A stretch of DNA of 64,000 nucleotides from Pachypanchax playfairii. Its lineage: Eukaryota; Chordata; Actinopteri; Cyprinodontiformes; Aplocheilidae. The DNA is taken from contig SSNP01000051.1 in the NCBI GenBank assembly GCA_006937955.1, forward strand, positions 2,528,555-2,592,554, read 5' to 3'. This document shows, in pieces, positions 39,101 to 47,459 of this stretch. The translations under genes were made by a program, and so were the position numbers. The notes under the pieces were generated by a model, which made no database searches, was not told where the DNA came from, and worked only from the letters and a program-made list of their open reading frames with translations. Positions within the stretch are counted from its first letter, which is position 1. Every line of letters starts with the position of its first letter.

Positions 39101-39276
39101 GATGAAGCCACAACACTCACATAGTTAGGTCACAAATAAATCTTTGGGTGTATTTGCAGTAAATTCTCAGTAAATGCTTTGTACCTATTGAGAGTTAGGA
39201 TCCGCATGCTGCTGCTGTTGTACCGCAGACGGGTGTCCACCCAAGTCTGGGCGAAGATGATATCGATCTGGTATTC
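8860..39276 (-). CDS. gabrg3: GABA-A receptor gamma-3 subunit, partial gene (7 exons, C-terminal 358 codons)
   Basis: Gamma subunit of the pentameric GABA-gated chloride channel of the neuronal plasma membrane. Seven minus-strand exons with GT-AG borders total 1077 nt: 39276-39185, 38753-38622, 34551-34469, 30347-30210, 25595-25443, 11405-11209 and 9141-8860. They join without a frameshift and end in TAA. In the 358-residue fragment I see a Cys-loop (C82 and C96, 13 residues apart), M1 near 160-183, M2 with the TTVLTMTTLS core, M3 with VTAMDLFVTV, and M4 at the C-terminus ending VSYLYL. The loop motif CLDGKDC, the FFCCYEEC cysteines and LDSYSRVFFPTSFLLFN match gamma-3 rather than gamma-1 or gamma-2, as I remember those proteins. 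The signal peptide and N-terminal extracellular exons are missing from the window, presumably upstream past 64000. Family assignment is very sure; paralogue assignment is strong but rests on memory. Confidence 0.93.
9142..11208 (-). other. gabrg3: gabrg3 last intron, M3-M4 loop (2067 bp)
   Basis: The donor is ATG before gtacgt and the acceptor is gttgcag, both on the minus strand. About a third of the intron is the 32 bp minisatellite at 9931-10646. In mammalian gamma subunits a small, sometimes alternatively spliced exon lies in this interval. Because both borders here are phase 0, a microexon of any multiple of three could be inserted, but I could not identify one. Confidence 0.8.
9931..10646. 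repeat. 32 bp minisatellite, 22 units
   Basis: The tandem unit is gaggttacaggggtccctga followed by gaccggcgtcct (32 bp), repeated 22 times nearly without error. Variants: four units (3, 11, 17 and 19) read gaccagcg; one (unit 11) reads cccagagacc; four (14, 16, 20 and 22) carry a 3 bp CCT insertion, giving 35 bp units. The insertions occur only in the right half, in an alternating pattern. The unit is GC-rich against AT-rich surroundings. Confidence 0.98.
11209..11405 (-). CDS. gabrg3: gabrg3 exon with M2 pore helix, M3 and start of the cytoplasmic loop
   Basis: 197 nt, phase 1 in and phase 0 out. The acceptor is cttcccag; the donor is ATG before gtacgt. It encodes ITTVLTMTTLSTVARNSLP (the pore-lining M2 and its outer end), the M2-M3 linker RVSYVTAMDL, and M3 (FVTVCFLFVFAAMIEYAML). 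It continues into the loop as NYYSYSIRRPPPRMQRM. The loop part is shorter than, and different from, the Lys/Thr-rich sequence I remember in mammalian gamma-3. Confidence 0.95.
13690..13940 (+). repeat. Pyrimidine-rich tract
   Basis: About 250 bp dominated by C and T on the plus strand (for example cctctcatcctcccatcttt), with two overlapping open frames that reflect the low complexity rather than a gene. On the transcribed minus strand it is purine-rich. Confidence 0.6.
16052..16208 (+). repeat. Diverged dispersed repeat, copy A
   Basis: Similar in sequence and orientation to 27221-27368. Shared blocks are accagagagccactttacag, tctctctcatgtattatctg, gatggacaaagtgcctc, taatcgctgtaaaaac and gagattttagtt. 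No coding content or terminal repeats were recognised. Confidence 0.65.
18870..19040 (+). repeat. Teleost ggttaaggttagg-type interspersed repeat
   Basis: Contains atgaggacgttttgcctggt, ccacacaatg, gttaggtttagaggtacggt, ggggttaaggttagggaacg and a cacacaagtatagcaatat end. This arrangement is familiar from many fish genomes, where a gttaggg-like core sits between tcctcac/ccacac ends. The ttagg motifs belong to the repeat and do not indicate a telomere. Confidence 0.6.
21456..23767. mobile_element. TTAA-flanked fold-back (piggyBac-like) element with long imperfect inverted arms
   Basis: Flanked by TTAA at 21452-21455 and 23768-23771. The ends are ctcattcagtgccatagacg on the left and, inverted, cttattcagtgccatagatg on the right. 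The left arm (21456-22121) pairs imperfectly with the right arm (22636-23767) over most of its length, for example gatcttctaaaggcagcagg at 21963 with ctgctgcctttagaagatcc at 22782. About 510 bp form the loop. The right arm is interrupted by a smaller palindromic element at 23121-23546. No transposase frame is present. TTAA targets and this end sequence suggest piggyBac; the family is inferred. Confidence 0.8.
23121..23546. mobile_element. MITE nested in the right arm of the fold-back element
   Basis: Inverted ends: atggggagccacagtctcct on the left against, inverted from the right, atggggagccacagtcacgc. Internal inverted blocks include catgggtccc/gggacccatg and aataatgaatggaagtcaat/attgactttcattcattatt. 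The left arm of the host element lacks this block at the equivalent point, which shows it was inserted after the arms formed. No coding capacity. Confidence 0.75.
24219..24813. mobile_element. TTAA-flanked element with AGTAGTAC inverted ends
   Basis: 595 bp between TTAA at 24215-24218 and TTAA at 24814-24817. It begins agtagtactaaatcc and ends attttgtactact, so the outer 8 bases are inverted. It has no significant open frame. Near the right end ATGAAGCTGAACATGTTTTTCG runs into gtgagtacc, which looks like a small coding start followed by a splice donor. The superfamily (Kolobok or another TTAA user) is not determined. Confidence 0.55.
25443..25595 (-). CDS. gabrg3: gabrg3 exon with transmembrane segment M1
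   Basis: 153 nt, phase 1 in and out. It starts GT-GAC-TAC after the acceptor caacag and ends with G before gtacgacat. It encodes GDYVLMTVYFDLSRRMGY, the M1 helix (FTIQTYIPCILTVVLSWVSF), and the M1-M2 linker WIKSDATPARTALG. The M1 proline and the PAR motif at the intracellular mouth, which sets anion selectivity, are both present. Confidence 0.96.
26379..26978 (+). mobile_element. Internally deleted hAT-like transposon (600 bp) with 8 bp target duplication
   Basis: A perfect 8 bp direct repeat, agggaacg, lies at 26371-26378 and 26979-26986. The element begins catggacgtagttttagggg and ends ccccccacctctgacatcaa ... cgtccatg, so the ends are inverted (catggacg/cgtccatg). An 18 bp perfect palindrome, caggggacatgtcccctg, sits near the left end (26406-26423). 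A short coding start is retained at 26646-26696. The 8 bp duplication is the hAT hallmark. The catalytic part of the transposase is absent, so the copy is non-autonomous. Confidence 0.88.
26646..26696 (+). pseudogene. Retained first coding exon of a hAT-like transposase
   Basis: An ATG opens MSKRKKGDIRDFFRSQT (17 codons) and then meets gtaagt, a consensus splice donor. Openings of the form M-S-K-R-K-x-x-x-I-x-x-F-F are familiar from hAT/ZMYM-type transposase-derived proteins in fish. The rest of the protein is missing from this deletion derivative; reading on without splicing gives a stop within about 26 codons. Confidence 0.6.
27221..27368 (+). repeat. Diverged dispersed repeat, copy B
   Basis: Partner of 16052-16208 in the same orientation, 11 kb away and in a different intron of the same gene. 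Shared blocks include gaccaaagagcttctttaca, cagatggacaaagtgcctct and taatcgctgtagaaac. Differences are spread throughout, so the copies are old. Confidence 0.65.
30210..30347 (-). CDS. gabrg3: gabrg3 exon, membrane-proximal extracellular domain
   Basis: 138 nt, the usual length for this exon. The acceptor is gttttacag and the donor G before gtaagg. It encodes YGYPRDEIMYKWKRNSVE followed by the WRLYQFDFMGLRNTT segment and a Thr-rich end. RNTT is an N-glycosylation sequon (Asn-Thr-Thr) conserved in gamma subunits. The exon enters and leaves in phase 1, so it joins both neighbours in frame. Confidence 0.95.
30348..34468 (-). other. gabrg3: gabrg3 intron (4.1 kb) between the Cys-loop exon and the next
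   Basis: AT-rich intronic sequence. I see no exon of another gene and no clearly bounded mobile element. Short open frames (largest 84 codons) have no recognisable content. Confidence 0.7.
34469..34551 (-). CDS. gabrg3: gabrg3 exon with the Cys-loop
   Basis: 83 nt, the length typical of this exon in the GABA-A family. It starts G-ATG-ACC after the acceptor cttcag and ends with T before gtgagtac. It encodes TINAECQLQLHNFPMDEHSC and then PLVFSS. The two cysteines, 13 residues apart, form the disulfide-closed loop that defines pentameric ligand-gated channels of this superfamily and couples ligand binding to gating. Confidence 0.96.
34552..38621 (-). other. gabrg3: gabrg3 intron (4.1 kb) upstream of the Cys-loop exon
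   Basis: AT-rich intronic sequence with several A/T homopolymers. No bounded mobile element, RNA gene or foreign exon recognised. Frames of up to 110 codons near 34813-35145 show no family features. Confidence 0.7.
38622..38753 (-). CDS. gabrg3: gabrg3 exon, extracellular domain (second half of the usual 221 bp exon)
   Basis: 132 nt, phase 2 in and phase 2 out. The acceptor is ttcccaacag before C-AAT-ATG; the donor is AG before gtgaag. It encodes SNMVGLIWLPDTIFRNSK and then HWITTPNQLLRIWNNGK ending in YTLR, a stretch conserved in all gamma subunits. The Leu at 38663-38665 aligns with gamma-2 Met130, another residue known to affect benzodiazepine-site pharmacology. Confidence 0.95.
38754..39184 (-). 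other. gabrg3: Extra intron (431 bp) splitting the conserved 221 bp exon of gabrg3
   Basis: The donor gtacaaag follows AAT-AG; the acceptor tctgcttcttttcccaacag precedes C-AAT-ATG. It interrupts the Ser codon of LTLN-S-NMVG in phase 2. Reading through it without splicing meets stops, so it is a real intron. Nothing else is recognised inside. Confidence 0.9.
39185..39276 (-). CDS. gabrg3: gabrg3 exon, extracellular domain (first half of the usual 221 bp exon)
   Basis: 92 nt, phase 0 in and phase 2 out, coding 30 residues plus two bases of a Ser codon. It starts after ccccccag and ends AG before gtacaaag. It encodes EYQIDIIFAQTW followed by the NSSSMRILTLN strand. This part of the extracellular beta-sandwich contributes to the benzodiazepine pocket at the alpha/gamma interface. 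Residue 7 (Ile, 39256-39258) aligns with gamma-2 Phe77. One extra Ser relative to mammalian gamma-3 accounts for the pair of exons totalling 224 rather than 221 nt. Confidence 0.92.
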
Positions 39277-39801
39277 CTGGGGGGAGAAAAGTAGAGTCAA
39301 TATACTGATCCCACAAAGCCTTTTAGTGAGATACACAGAGAGATTTTCAGGTGGGAAGTCGTTGTTCTGAGTGCTGCAGCGGAGAACTTGGTGTGTTCGA
39401 GCACAAAAAATGTGTCCACATCAAAGAAAATCCTACAGCAGTGCAGCACTCACTGGAAGTAGATACTCTGCGTTTGATATGGAAATATAATGAGAGAATC
39501 TCCCAAACTATTTACTTCAGCATATTTTCTTCACATCAGTAATGACCTTTGTTCTAATTGTGAGAGGTTTTACCATGAGAACATTGAATCAGAACATCCT
39601 CATCAAAACTGAGTCAATTATTTTACTTCTGTATGTCTAATGAGCATTTTTTTTTTGTTGTTTCTTTCTTGGACAAAGAATAGTGAAACTGGTTAGAGTG
39701 GATTTAAATATTCTGTTCTCAGTCTGATTTATGGAATGACTAAAGCTTCATGGGCTGCAGAAGTGAACCCAGTGCTGAGGTAGTCACAGAACTGAGACGT
39801 A

Positions 39802-41403
39802 CAGTGGGGCAAAAAAATATGTAGTCAGCCACCAATTGTGTAAGTTCTCCCACTTAAAAAGATCAGAGAGGCCTGTAATTTTCATCATAGGTATACCTCA
39901 ACTATGAGAGACAAAATGAGGAAAAAAAATCCAGAAAATCACATTGTCTGATTTTTAAAGAATTTATTTGCAAATTATGGTGGAAAATAAGTATTTGGTC
40001 AATAACAAAAGTTAATCTCAGTACTTTGTTATATAGCCTTTGTTGGCAATGACAGAGATCAAACGTTTTCTGTAAGTCTTCACAAGGTTTTCACACACTG
40101 TTGCTGGTATTTTGGCCCATTCCTCCATGCAGATCTCCTCTAGAGCAGTGATGTTTTGGGGCTGACGCTGGGCAACACGGACTTTCAACTCCCTCCAGAG
40201 ATTTTCTATGGGGTTGAGATCTGGAGACTGGCTAGGCCACTCCAGGACCTTGAAATGCTTCTTACGAAGCCACTCCTTCGTTGCCCAGGCGGTGTGTTTG
40301 GGATCATTGTCATGCTGAAAGACCCAGCCACGTCTCATTTTCAATGCCCTTGCTGATGGAAGGAGGTTTTCACTCAAAATCTTACGATACATGGCCCCAT
40401 TCATTCTTTCCTTTACACGGATCAGTCGTCCTGGTCCCCTTGCAGAAAAACAGCCCCAAAGCATGATGTTTCCACCCCCATGCTTTACAGTAGGTATGGT
40501 GTTCTTTGGATCCAACTCAGCATTCTTTCCCCTCCAAACACGACAAGTTGAGTTTCTACCAAAAAGTTCTATTTTGGTTTCATCTGACCATATGATGTTC
40601 TCCCAATCCTCTTCTGGATCATCCAAATGCTCTCTAGCAAACCGCAGACGGGCCTGGACGTGTCCTGGCTTCAGCAGGGGGACACGTCTGGCACTGCAGG
40701 ATTTGAGTCCCTGGCGGCGTAGTGTGTTACTGATGGTAGCCTTTGTTACTTTGGTCCCAGCTCTCTGCAGGTCATTCACTAGGTCCCTCCGTGTGGTTCT
40801 GGGATTTTTGCTCACCGTTCTTGTGATCATTTTGACCCCACGGGGTGAGATCTTGCGTGGAGCCCCAGATCGAGGGAGATTATCAGTGGTCTTGTATGTC
40901 TTCCATTTTCTAGTAATTGCTCCCACAGTTGATTTCTTCACACCAAGCTGCTTACCTATTGCAGATTCAGTCTTCCCAGCCTGGTGAAGGTCTACAATTT
41001 TGTTTCTGGTGTCCTTTGACAGCTCTTTGGTCTTGGCCATAGTGGAGTTTGGAGCATGACTGTTTGAGGTTGTGGACAGGTGTCTTTTATACTGATAACG
41101 AGTTCACACAGGTGCCATTAATACAGGTAACGAGTGGAGGACCGAGGAGCCTCTTAAAGAAGTTACAGGTCTGTGAAAGCCAGAAATCTTACTTGTCTGT
41201 AGGTGACCAAATACTTATTTTCCACCATAATTTGCAAATAAATTCTTTAAAAATCCGACAATGTGATTTTCTGGATTTTTTTTCCTCATTTTGTCTCTCA
41301 TAGTTGAGGTATACCTATGATGAAAATTACAGGCCTCTCTGATCTTTTTAAGTGGGAGAACTTACACAATTGGTGGCTGACTAAATACTTTTTTGCCCCA
41401 CTG
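39802..41403 (-). mobile_element. Complete Tc1-like DNA transposon
   Basis: 1602 bp flanked by TA at 39800-39801 and 41404-41405. Inverted terminal repeats are 200 bp each (39802-40001 and 41204-41403) and start cagtggggcaaaaaa. By hand comparison they differ at only three positions. An uninterrupted 340-codon transposase lies between them on the minus strand. The end sequence belongs to a Tc1 group known from many fish and from lampreys, for which horizontal spread has been proposed. Full length, matching ends and an open frame suggest a recent insertion. Confidence 0.97.
40018..41040 (-). CDS. Tc1/mariner-family transposase, intact 340-residue frame
   Basis: DDE-type transposase that cuts and reinserts the element at TA dinucleotides by binding its terminal repeats in the nucleus. 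The N-terminus (about 1-115) carries two helix-turn-helix units of paired-domain type, including KTESAIGKQLGVKKSTVGAI and the linker PRSGAPRKIS. The catalytic domain shows WSDET (D153), FQHDNDPKHT (D244) and PDLNPIENLW (E279). D244 and E279 are 34 residues apart, the DD34E spacing of Tc1. Length and ends fit a full-length protein: the ATG sits just inside the upstream terminal repeat and the frame ends KGYITKY. No stop or frameshift is seen, so activity is possible but untested. Confidence 0.97.
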   Translation of the reverse strand: MAKTKELSKDTRNKIVDLHQAGKTESAIGKQLGVKKSTVGAITRKWKTYKTTDNLPRSGAPRKISPRGVKMITRTVSKNPRTTRRDLVNDLQRAGTKVTKATISNTLRRQGLKSCSARRVPLLKPGHVQARLRFAREHLDDPEEDWENIIWSDETKIELFGRNSTCRVWRGKNAELDPKNTIPTVKHGGGNIMLWGCFSARGPGRLIRVKERMNGAMYRKILSENLLPSARALKMRRGWVFQHDNDPKHTAWATKEWLRKKHFKVLEWPSQSPDLNPIENLWRELKVRVAQRQPQNITALEEICMEEWAKIPATVCENLVKTYRKRLISVIANKGYITKY

Positions 41404-43559
41404 TATGTGTGGTTAAGGGTAAAACCACATTGCAGCTCGAGGGAGTCAGAGACACGGTAATCTGCTCCAGGATTTTGATTTGATTTCTGATCAGCAAAAG
41501 GCAGATTAAAAAGGGGTCAAACTGTTAAGTAAAAAAGCTTACAGACGTCTTTAAAAAGCAGTCAGTTCTGAACAGTAAATGAACCAACAGGTATGTTTCA
41601 GGAGCTAATAGATGAAGGATTTTGTTTTATGGCCGTTATTTTCATGTGATCAAACAACTGGTGTGGAATCGTTTGTTGTATAGTTCAAACCACATTGTCC
41701 CTAATAAAGTCAGTACTAACCTTTGACTACTTTGAGAATAAAACCACAAGTTATTTTTGTATGTTTAAATCATCGTGTGCTAGTATGAGCTCTGATTCTT
41801 GGAATAATGAAACTGTCTTCTGTATAAGTAATGTGTAAATTCTTGGCTGATAGGAGTTAAAGCTAAAGTAAGGATCCAAAAATTATAAATGTTAAAGATC
41901 AAAAGTCATTTTGAAGAGTTCACAGCTAACCTGTGAACGTGACAGCCAGTAGATGAATCATTCGATGTACCACGGCTGAACTAAAACAACCAAATCAGCT
42001 GCAAACAGGATCCATCTTGACATTTGCTGCTCTTGTTCCACAGTTTTTATCCAGGATACATGTTCATTAAAGATGAAATGCCAAACTTTTTCCTGAACAC
42101 ACAGAATTTCTTGCATTTTCTTGGTGCATTAGTGCAGTTTTTTGCCTGGAGTTACTAAAACGCTGCATAAAACATTACCTCCATGTAGCTGGTGGACAGT
42201 AAATTAATAACTAATGCTTTTCCTATAGAATCCTCTGCACAGCTGCTGTTTATGTATCACTTTAAACCCCCACCACAGGGTCAGCCTGTAGGCGCAGGGT
42301 TCATTTTTCCACCTTGTCCAGTTTTTGTTGTCTCTCACTGACCTCAGATCAGTTTGGAAGAAAACCTAACAAGAGACATGAATGTAGATTCTGTCCTTGT
42401 GTTTATAAAGTAAGAAAAAGGTGATAAAATCAAAGATATTTTATTTAAAATCCAGAATCCTGTCTGATCAAACACAGAGACCCAGTTCCTGAGGGGCCTC
42501 CAGCAGAAGGTTGTTTAAAGTTTGCAAAGAGGACGCAGACTTCAGCGGTAAGGTCACAAGCCGAGAGCTGCTCTCAAGTCTTTGCTGATATGAAATCATC
42601 ATTCTACAGTCCATTATGTGGGACCTTGTCCGGGTCATCCGAGTTGCTGATAAGAGGAAAGTTTGCAATTATAAAAAGATTTTCTGTTCGGGACGTTAGT
42701 CTTTTACTAAAATATAAAGGAAATAAAACATTAAACCTACAGGAACTTAGATGTGTGTCTTGTTTTATAATGTTTTGATCATTTTTTGCCTTTTATTTCT
42801 TTTATAACAAAAAGATTTAAAGTTCTTCTGTTGAAGAATCTCTGAGGGGATAAAGATGGAGAGACGCCATATTGATGATGACCTGCTAATAATTTGCTTT
42901 ATGGAGGACAAACATGGACGATTAAGACACATGTGGAAGTTCCTACACTTTAGTTCAACTCTCTCATGTCTTTTAATTCATATTCAGTTTCACGTTTTTC
43001 TACTATGTTTAGTGGGCGGGACTTTGGACTTTAAAAGGCTAAAAGTGGGTTTAGAAAATGTCTTGACTTTGATAAGATTGGTTGGAATAACGAAACGGCA
43101 ACACATCTGGGTCAGTCTCATCTCTCACATTGCAGTCAGGAGAATTTGTGCTCAGAATCTGCAGTTCTGGAGAAAAGTTGCTGTTTGAAAGTCTTTTGGT
43201 TTTTTGTCACATGTAAATATTTCAGATCATTAAAATCATATTCGATAACCTGAGTAAAAATGTTTTTTAAATTATTATTTCATATATTAGGAACAAAAGT
43301 TAGATTTAAACCAAAGTGGTCCATGTGGAAAACTAATTGCTCCTGCTTGTTCGATCATGACTTTGATTAACCACATTTTAGGACGGTCAAGTTTAATTTC
43401 AACTCGACCTGATTACTGCCAGACGTGTAGAATCAAGAAATCACTTAGAATATTTGTGACACATGAAGCAGGTTAAAAGATCTGGTCCTTAAAAAAATCC
43501 AAGAACAAATAAGAAGTAAATTAACATTCATCAGTCTGGAAAAGGTTAAAGAGTCATTT

Positions 43560-44080
43560 CTAAACTTTGGAACAGGTTTGACAATAAGACAAAAACAAAA
43601 ATGGCGTCTATATAAAACCACTGCCGACCAAAAAGACAACTCGGATGTGCCAAAAAAAAAACATATTGATGATCTCCAAGACATTTTGGGAAAATCTGAT
43701 AAGACAGAAGAGTAACCTGCACCATTACAGACAAGCACGGAGGTGGTAGTGTGATGGTCTGGAGCTGGACAACCTGCTGCAAGTTATGGAACTATGAATC
43801 CTGCCAGAAAATACTCTCAAGATGGTAATTCAGCTGATCAGAGATCTAAAGTACACCAGCAGAGAAAATTCCTGAATGTTTTGGAGTGTTCTTGTTAAAA
43901 TCTGGACTTAAATCTGACTGAGATGGTGTGACCCTGAACGTTCATACTCAAACCCTTCCAAAGTATCTGGAATTTTGTGACGGCCATCACTAACATCGAG
44001 GATATTTTACCTGATACAACATCCCAGATAAAATACATTTTCATCAATTTATGTAAAATTACACTCAATGAAAATCTCAT
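43560..44080 (+). pseudogene. Decayed Tc1-like transposase
   Basis: On the plus strand, recognisable pieces appear in the right order but in shifting frames with stops: a HGGGSVMVWSW stretch (cacggaggtggtagtgtgat near 43738) and, after it, a relic of the SPDLNP region (aaaatctggacttaaatctg near 43900). These are the middle and C-terminal catalytic motifs of Tc1 transposases. It is unrelated in sequence detail to the intact copy at 39802, so it belongs to an older family. Its ends were not located. Confidence 0.75.
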
Positions 44081-44365
44081 GACTAGAACTGTAGGTGAAA
44101 ATCACCTGATGTTAGTGTTGTAGGATTAAACACATTCCTGGATACAAAAGGGGATTTGGATCAACACCAAAATCTAATCACTTCTTCCTTGAGCCATTTC
44201 TGACCTTTCCTGAAATTTTAATCCAAATCCATCCAGACTTTTTTTGTTTTCTTGCTAACAGACAAACTAACAGAGTACGAGTAAACATGTTTTTTTATTT
44301 AAAATGTCAGAATTCACCAACCTGTTTCTATCCAGTTCCAGGACAGACTTCAGTTGGTAAAAACA

Positions 44366-44389
44366 CAATAATAATAATAATAATAATAT
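44366..44389. repeat. (AAT)n microsatellite
   Basis: acaataataataataataat and continuing to atatt: about seven to eight perfect AAT units. Confidence 0.9.
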
Positions 44390-47300
44390 TAGGATAGAAA
44401 CCCTTGATGAAATGTTTTATATAGAAGCACAACACACTCGAGTCTTCATCCCTTTTCACACCCAGTTCACAAGTAAACAAACGTACTCTGTAATGATAAA
44501 CACATTTGGCCCCTTCAGGGATGCAAATCCAATCGGAATCTGATAATGTGAGTTCCATTATTAAGGCTGAAGGATGCTGACGACGACGCCCGTCTGACTC
44601 AAATTAATTAGCTTGACTTTAACAGCGTCACAATAAATAGCTTTGTCCTTCTCCAGCCCGCCGTTTTCACACGGAGGAGCGCCGGCTCCCTCAACAGTTA
44701 AACACGTCTTTCTTTCACGTCGACGTTCTGAAACCGTGTCACGGAAAGGCCAGATTTATTATCTTTGAATATATTGCTAGTGGTGATTAAAACGCTCCTC
44801 GATTCAAAGATGTTTTTGTTCTAAAGTTTTAACTTACTGATAAAAAAAACAGTCTAGACTGGCTGTAACAAGGTTCTAAGGATTTACATTTTTTAGTAAT
44901 TACACTTATTCATCCCCTGTTAATCACTTAATTTATTACCTGTGTGATATGCTGAAGCTGAGAATTAGCAAGAAAAAAGGCCAGAAAAAAAGAAAAATTA
45001 AATAATCAAACCGAACGTCTGTTTCACTGTAGCCTACACTTTTTATAAGGTGTTTTTTTTTTTATTCAGTAATTATTTCCAAACACTTCTGTTTTCCCCT
45101 CCAGCAGGTTTTTTTTCACAGGTTTATCTGTTTGTTTACAATATACAGAAGTTCAGAATGTAAAGAACATTTATGGATGTTTTTAGGATAAGTTAGGAAT
45201 AAATTAGATTTTAGGAGTGATTAAGATCGCTGTCCAGATCCTGGTACTTTTAAAGGTTTTTTTTTTTATTGTGACAAAGCCACAATTAACTAACTTAATT
45301 TCACCACTATCAAAATCTGGCATCTAAGAGTTTGAATTTATGGGGCTCATAAAATATTTGATTCTATGAGAAGAAATAAAGATTTAGACATGTAACTAAC
45401 ATTAATGCAAATACTCAGTTTCATCTGATGTAGCCTGAAGAGGAGCTACAGCCATAAAACAAGCTCCACTGTTGAAATTACATTATTCATGAAAAACTAC
45501 AGAAATAATAATAGCAAGTGTTTGTTTTCACAGTCAGTAAATCCAATTATGTTAATAAAATAAATGCAGAACTATTAGATTAAGAGGTAAATCATACTGA
45601 GGGGGAAATGAGTAGTTTGGTGAAGGTCTGCGCTCATCGAGTGTTTCTGGTTTCATCATTAGGGTCAATACTCATTAATAATCAGGTTATATACTAATTC
45701 AGTCTGAGAGGATTAAACAACCACCTTATGTTCAAATCAGTATTTCTTGTTTAAATTTCTTTCATCTAACATGTTTTGGCTTTTCTTCTCATGAACATTT
45801 GCTTTTATAGAACTAAAAACCAACTTAATCAGATTAATAATCATAAAACTTCCTCGTATGTAATTATCTGATTGGTTTAGATGTTTTTCAGTAACAAACT
45901 ACTGGCTGTCCTAAGAGAACATTTTATTTGTAATGAAGTGTAACAGCTGCAGTGAAGGCAGGAGCCCCAGCCACGCCCACTGAAGCTCTAAATGAAGTAT
46001 GTGACTGAGTTTGAAGGAGAGGTTCGACCGCCACATTCAGGTCCAGTAATGAGGTGTATCCTCCACTATTTATTTGACAAGGGAAATGATGCAAGTCAGT
46101 GAGTGTCTTTGTTCACACTAATAAGAACAGCAGGAGAAAGACTCGGTTCATAGTTAGATCTTTAACAGCGGAGCTGAAAAGCTTAGTCATCAGTGAAACG
46201 AGACCTGAGCAGTATGAATCAATCCTCTCTGCGCTCCGCCTCAACATTCAGTCCTTTAAAGAGAATCAAACACCTTAAAACCAATAACAAGACAGCTGTG
46301 CTGAGCAGTAGCTTCACCAAAGTAAGAGTTAAATAATATCAGCTTCGTTATCCTGCTTTTAACCTCAACTCACACTGATACTGAACTCAGAAATACTGCC
46401 ACATGTCTGATAATCTGTATTAAAGTTATATCAAATGTTCTACAGCCTGGTTAGTTCTGATGGGATGGACCAGCTAACATCTTGTAGGAGTCAAGATGAG
46501 ACCCAGTAGATCGATGACGTTTGTAGCAATTCATGCCAAGACTAATTTATAAACCTGCTGTTTGTTTAGATTACGTGGCTGTTCTGGCAGAAATTATTCT
46601 GAAATTCCCACAGGAAGTGCTCCTGGGACTCCACCTAAATGATTGTTTCATGTTAAATTGAAAACAGAATATAGATTTATAAAAAGTTCAACTTATTTCT
46701 CCAAACTGAAGTTGTTCACAAAGCTATTTATAACATTTAAGATATTATTTGTAGGTAACATTGCAACAGAATTCCATTTAAACAACATGGATTATCCCTT
46801 CAGCTTGCTGGTCCTCTGTTATTAATCACATTTTAAACATAAAATTATTTTGAAAAGCTTGTTCAGGTCCTAAACATGGTGACTAGTATGTTTAAAATGC
46901 TGCTGACTTGTTAGTAAATCTTATATTTATCATAATGCAGCAGGAAATGAACTTCACACACATTAAACTCATGTTTTGGTTATAATTGAGAGTTTTTACA
47001 GTGTAACATTCATGGTATTTATGTCCCTGAGTTTCCTTCACTGCTGCTGCTTTTTTTAACTGGAAGAACTCAGTTCAACCCGTCATCAATATCTTAACAA
47101 TCCACCTAACTTATAATGGACTCTCCTGTCTTTCACTGCTGATTAAGTGGAATCTAGAATCCTCTGCTGCAGAGAGGAATCTCAAGCTTAAGCACAGATC
47201 ACTGACTAATGTGTTTCTTCAGGCAAAACCAATGCTGCAAAGTTGGTATAAATATTTATGAGTGAAATATTTATATCTCTCAGACCTGAGAAAATTAGGC

Positions 47301-47459
47301 GCTGGTCTACATTTCAAATCCCACAACGAGAAGTTAGAAAGATAAACATGAGGAGCGTTAGGTTTCTTCTAGTCACGCGTCTCTGTCGGCTGTGATGACA
47401 CTTCACTGTCAGGATCGATTTTTAAATATTTGGGAGTTGTTTTTTTTTTCCCCCCCACC

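Noticed and set aside
40391..40987. 198-codon plus-strand frame
   Set aside because: It is the reverse-strand shadow of the Tc1 transposase gene.
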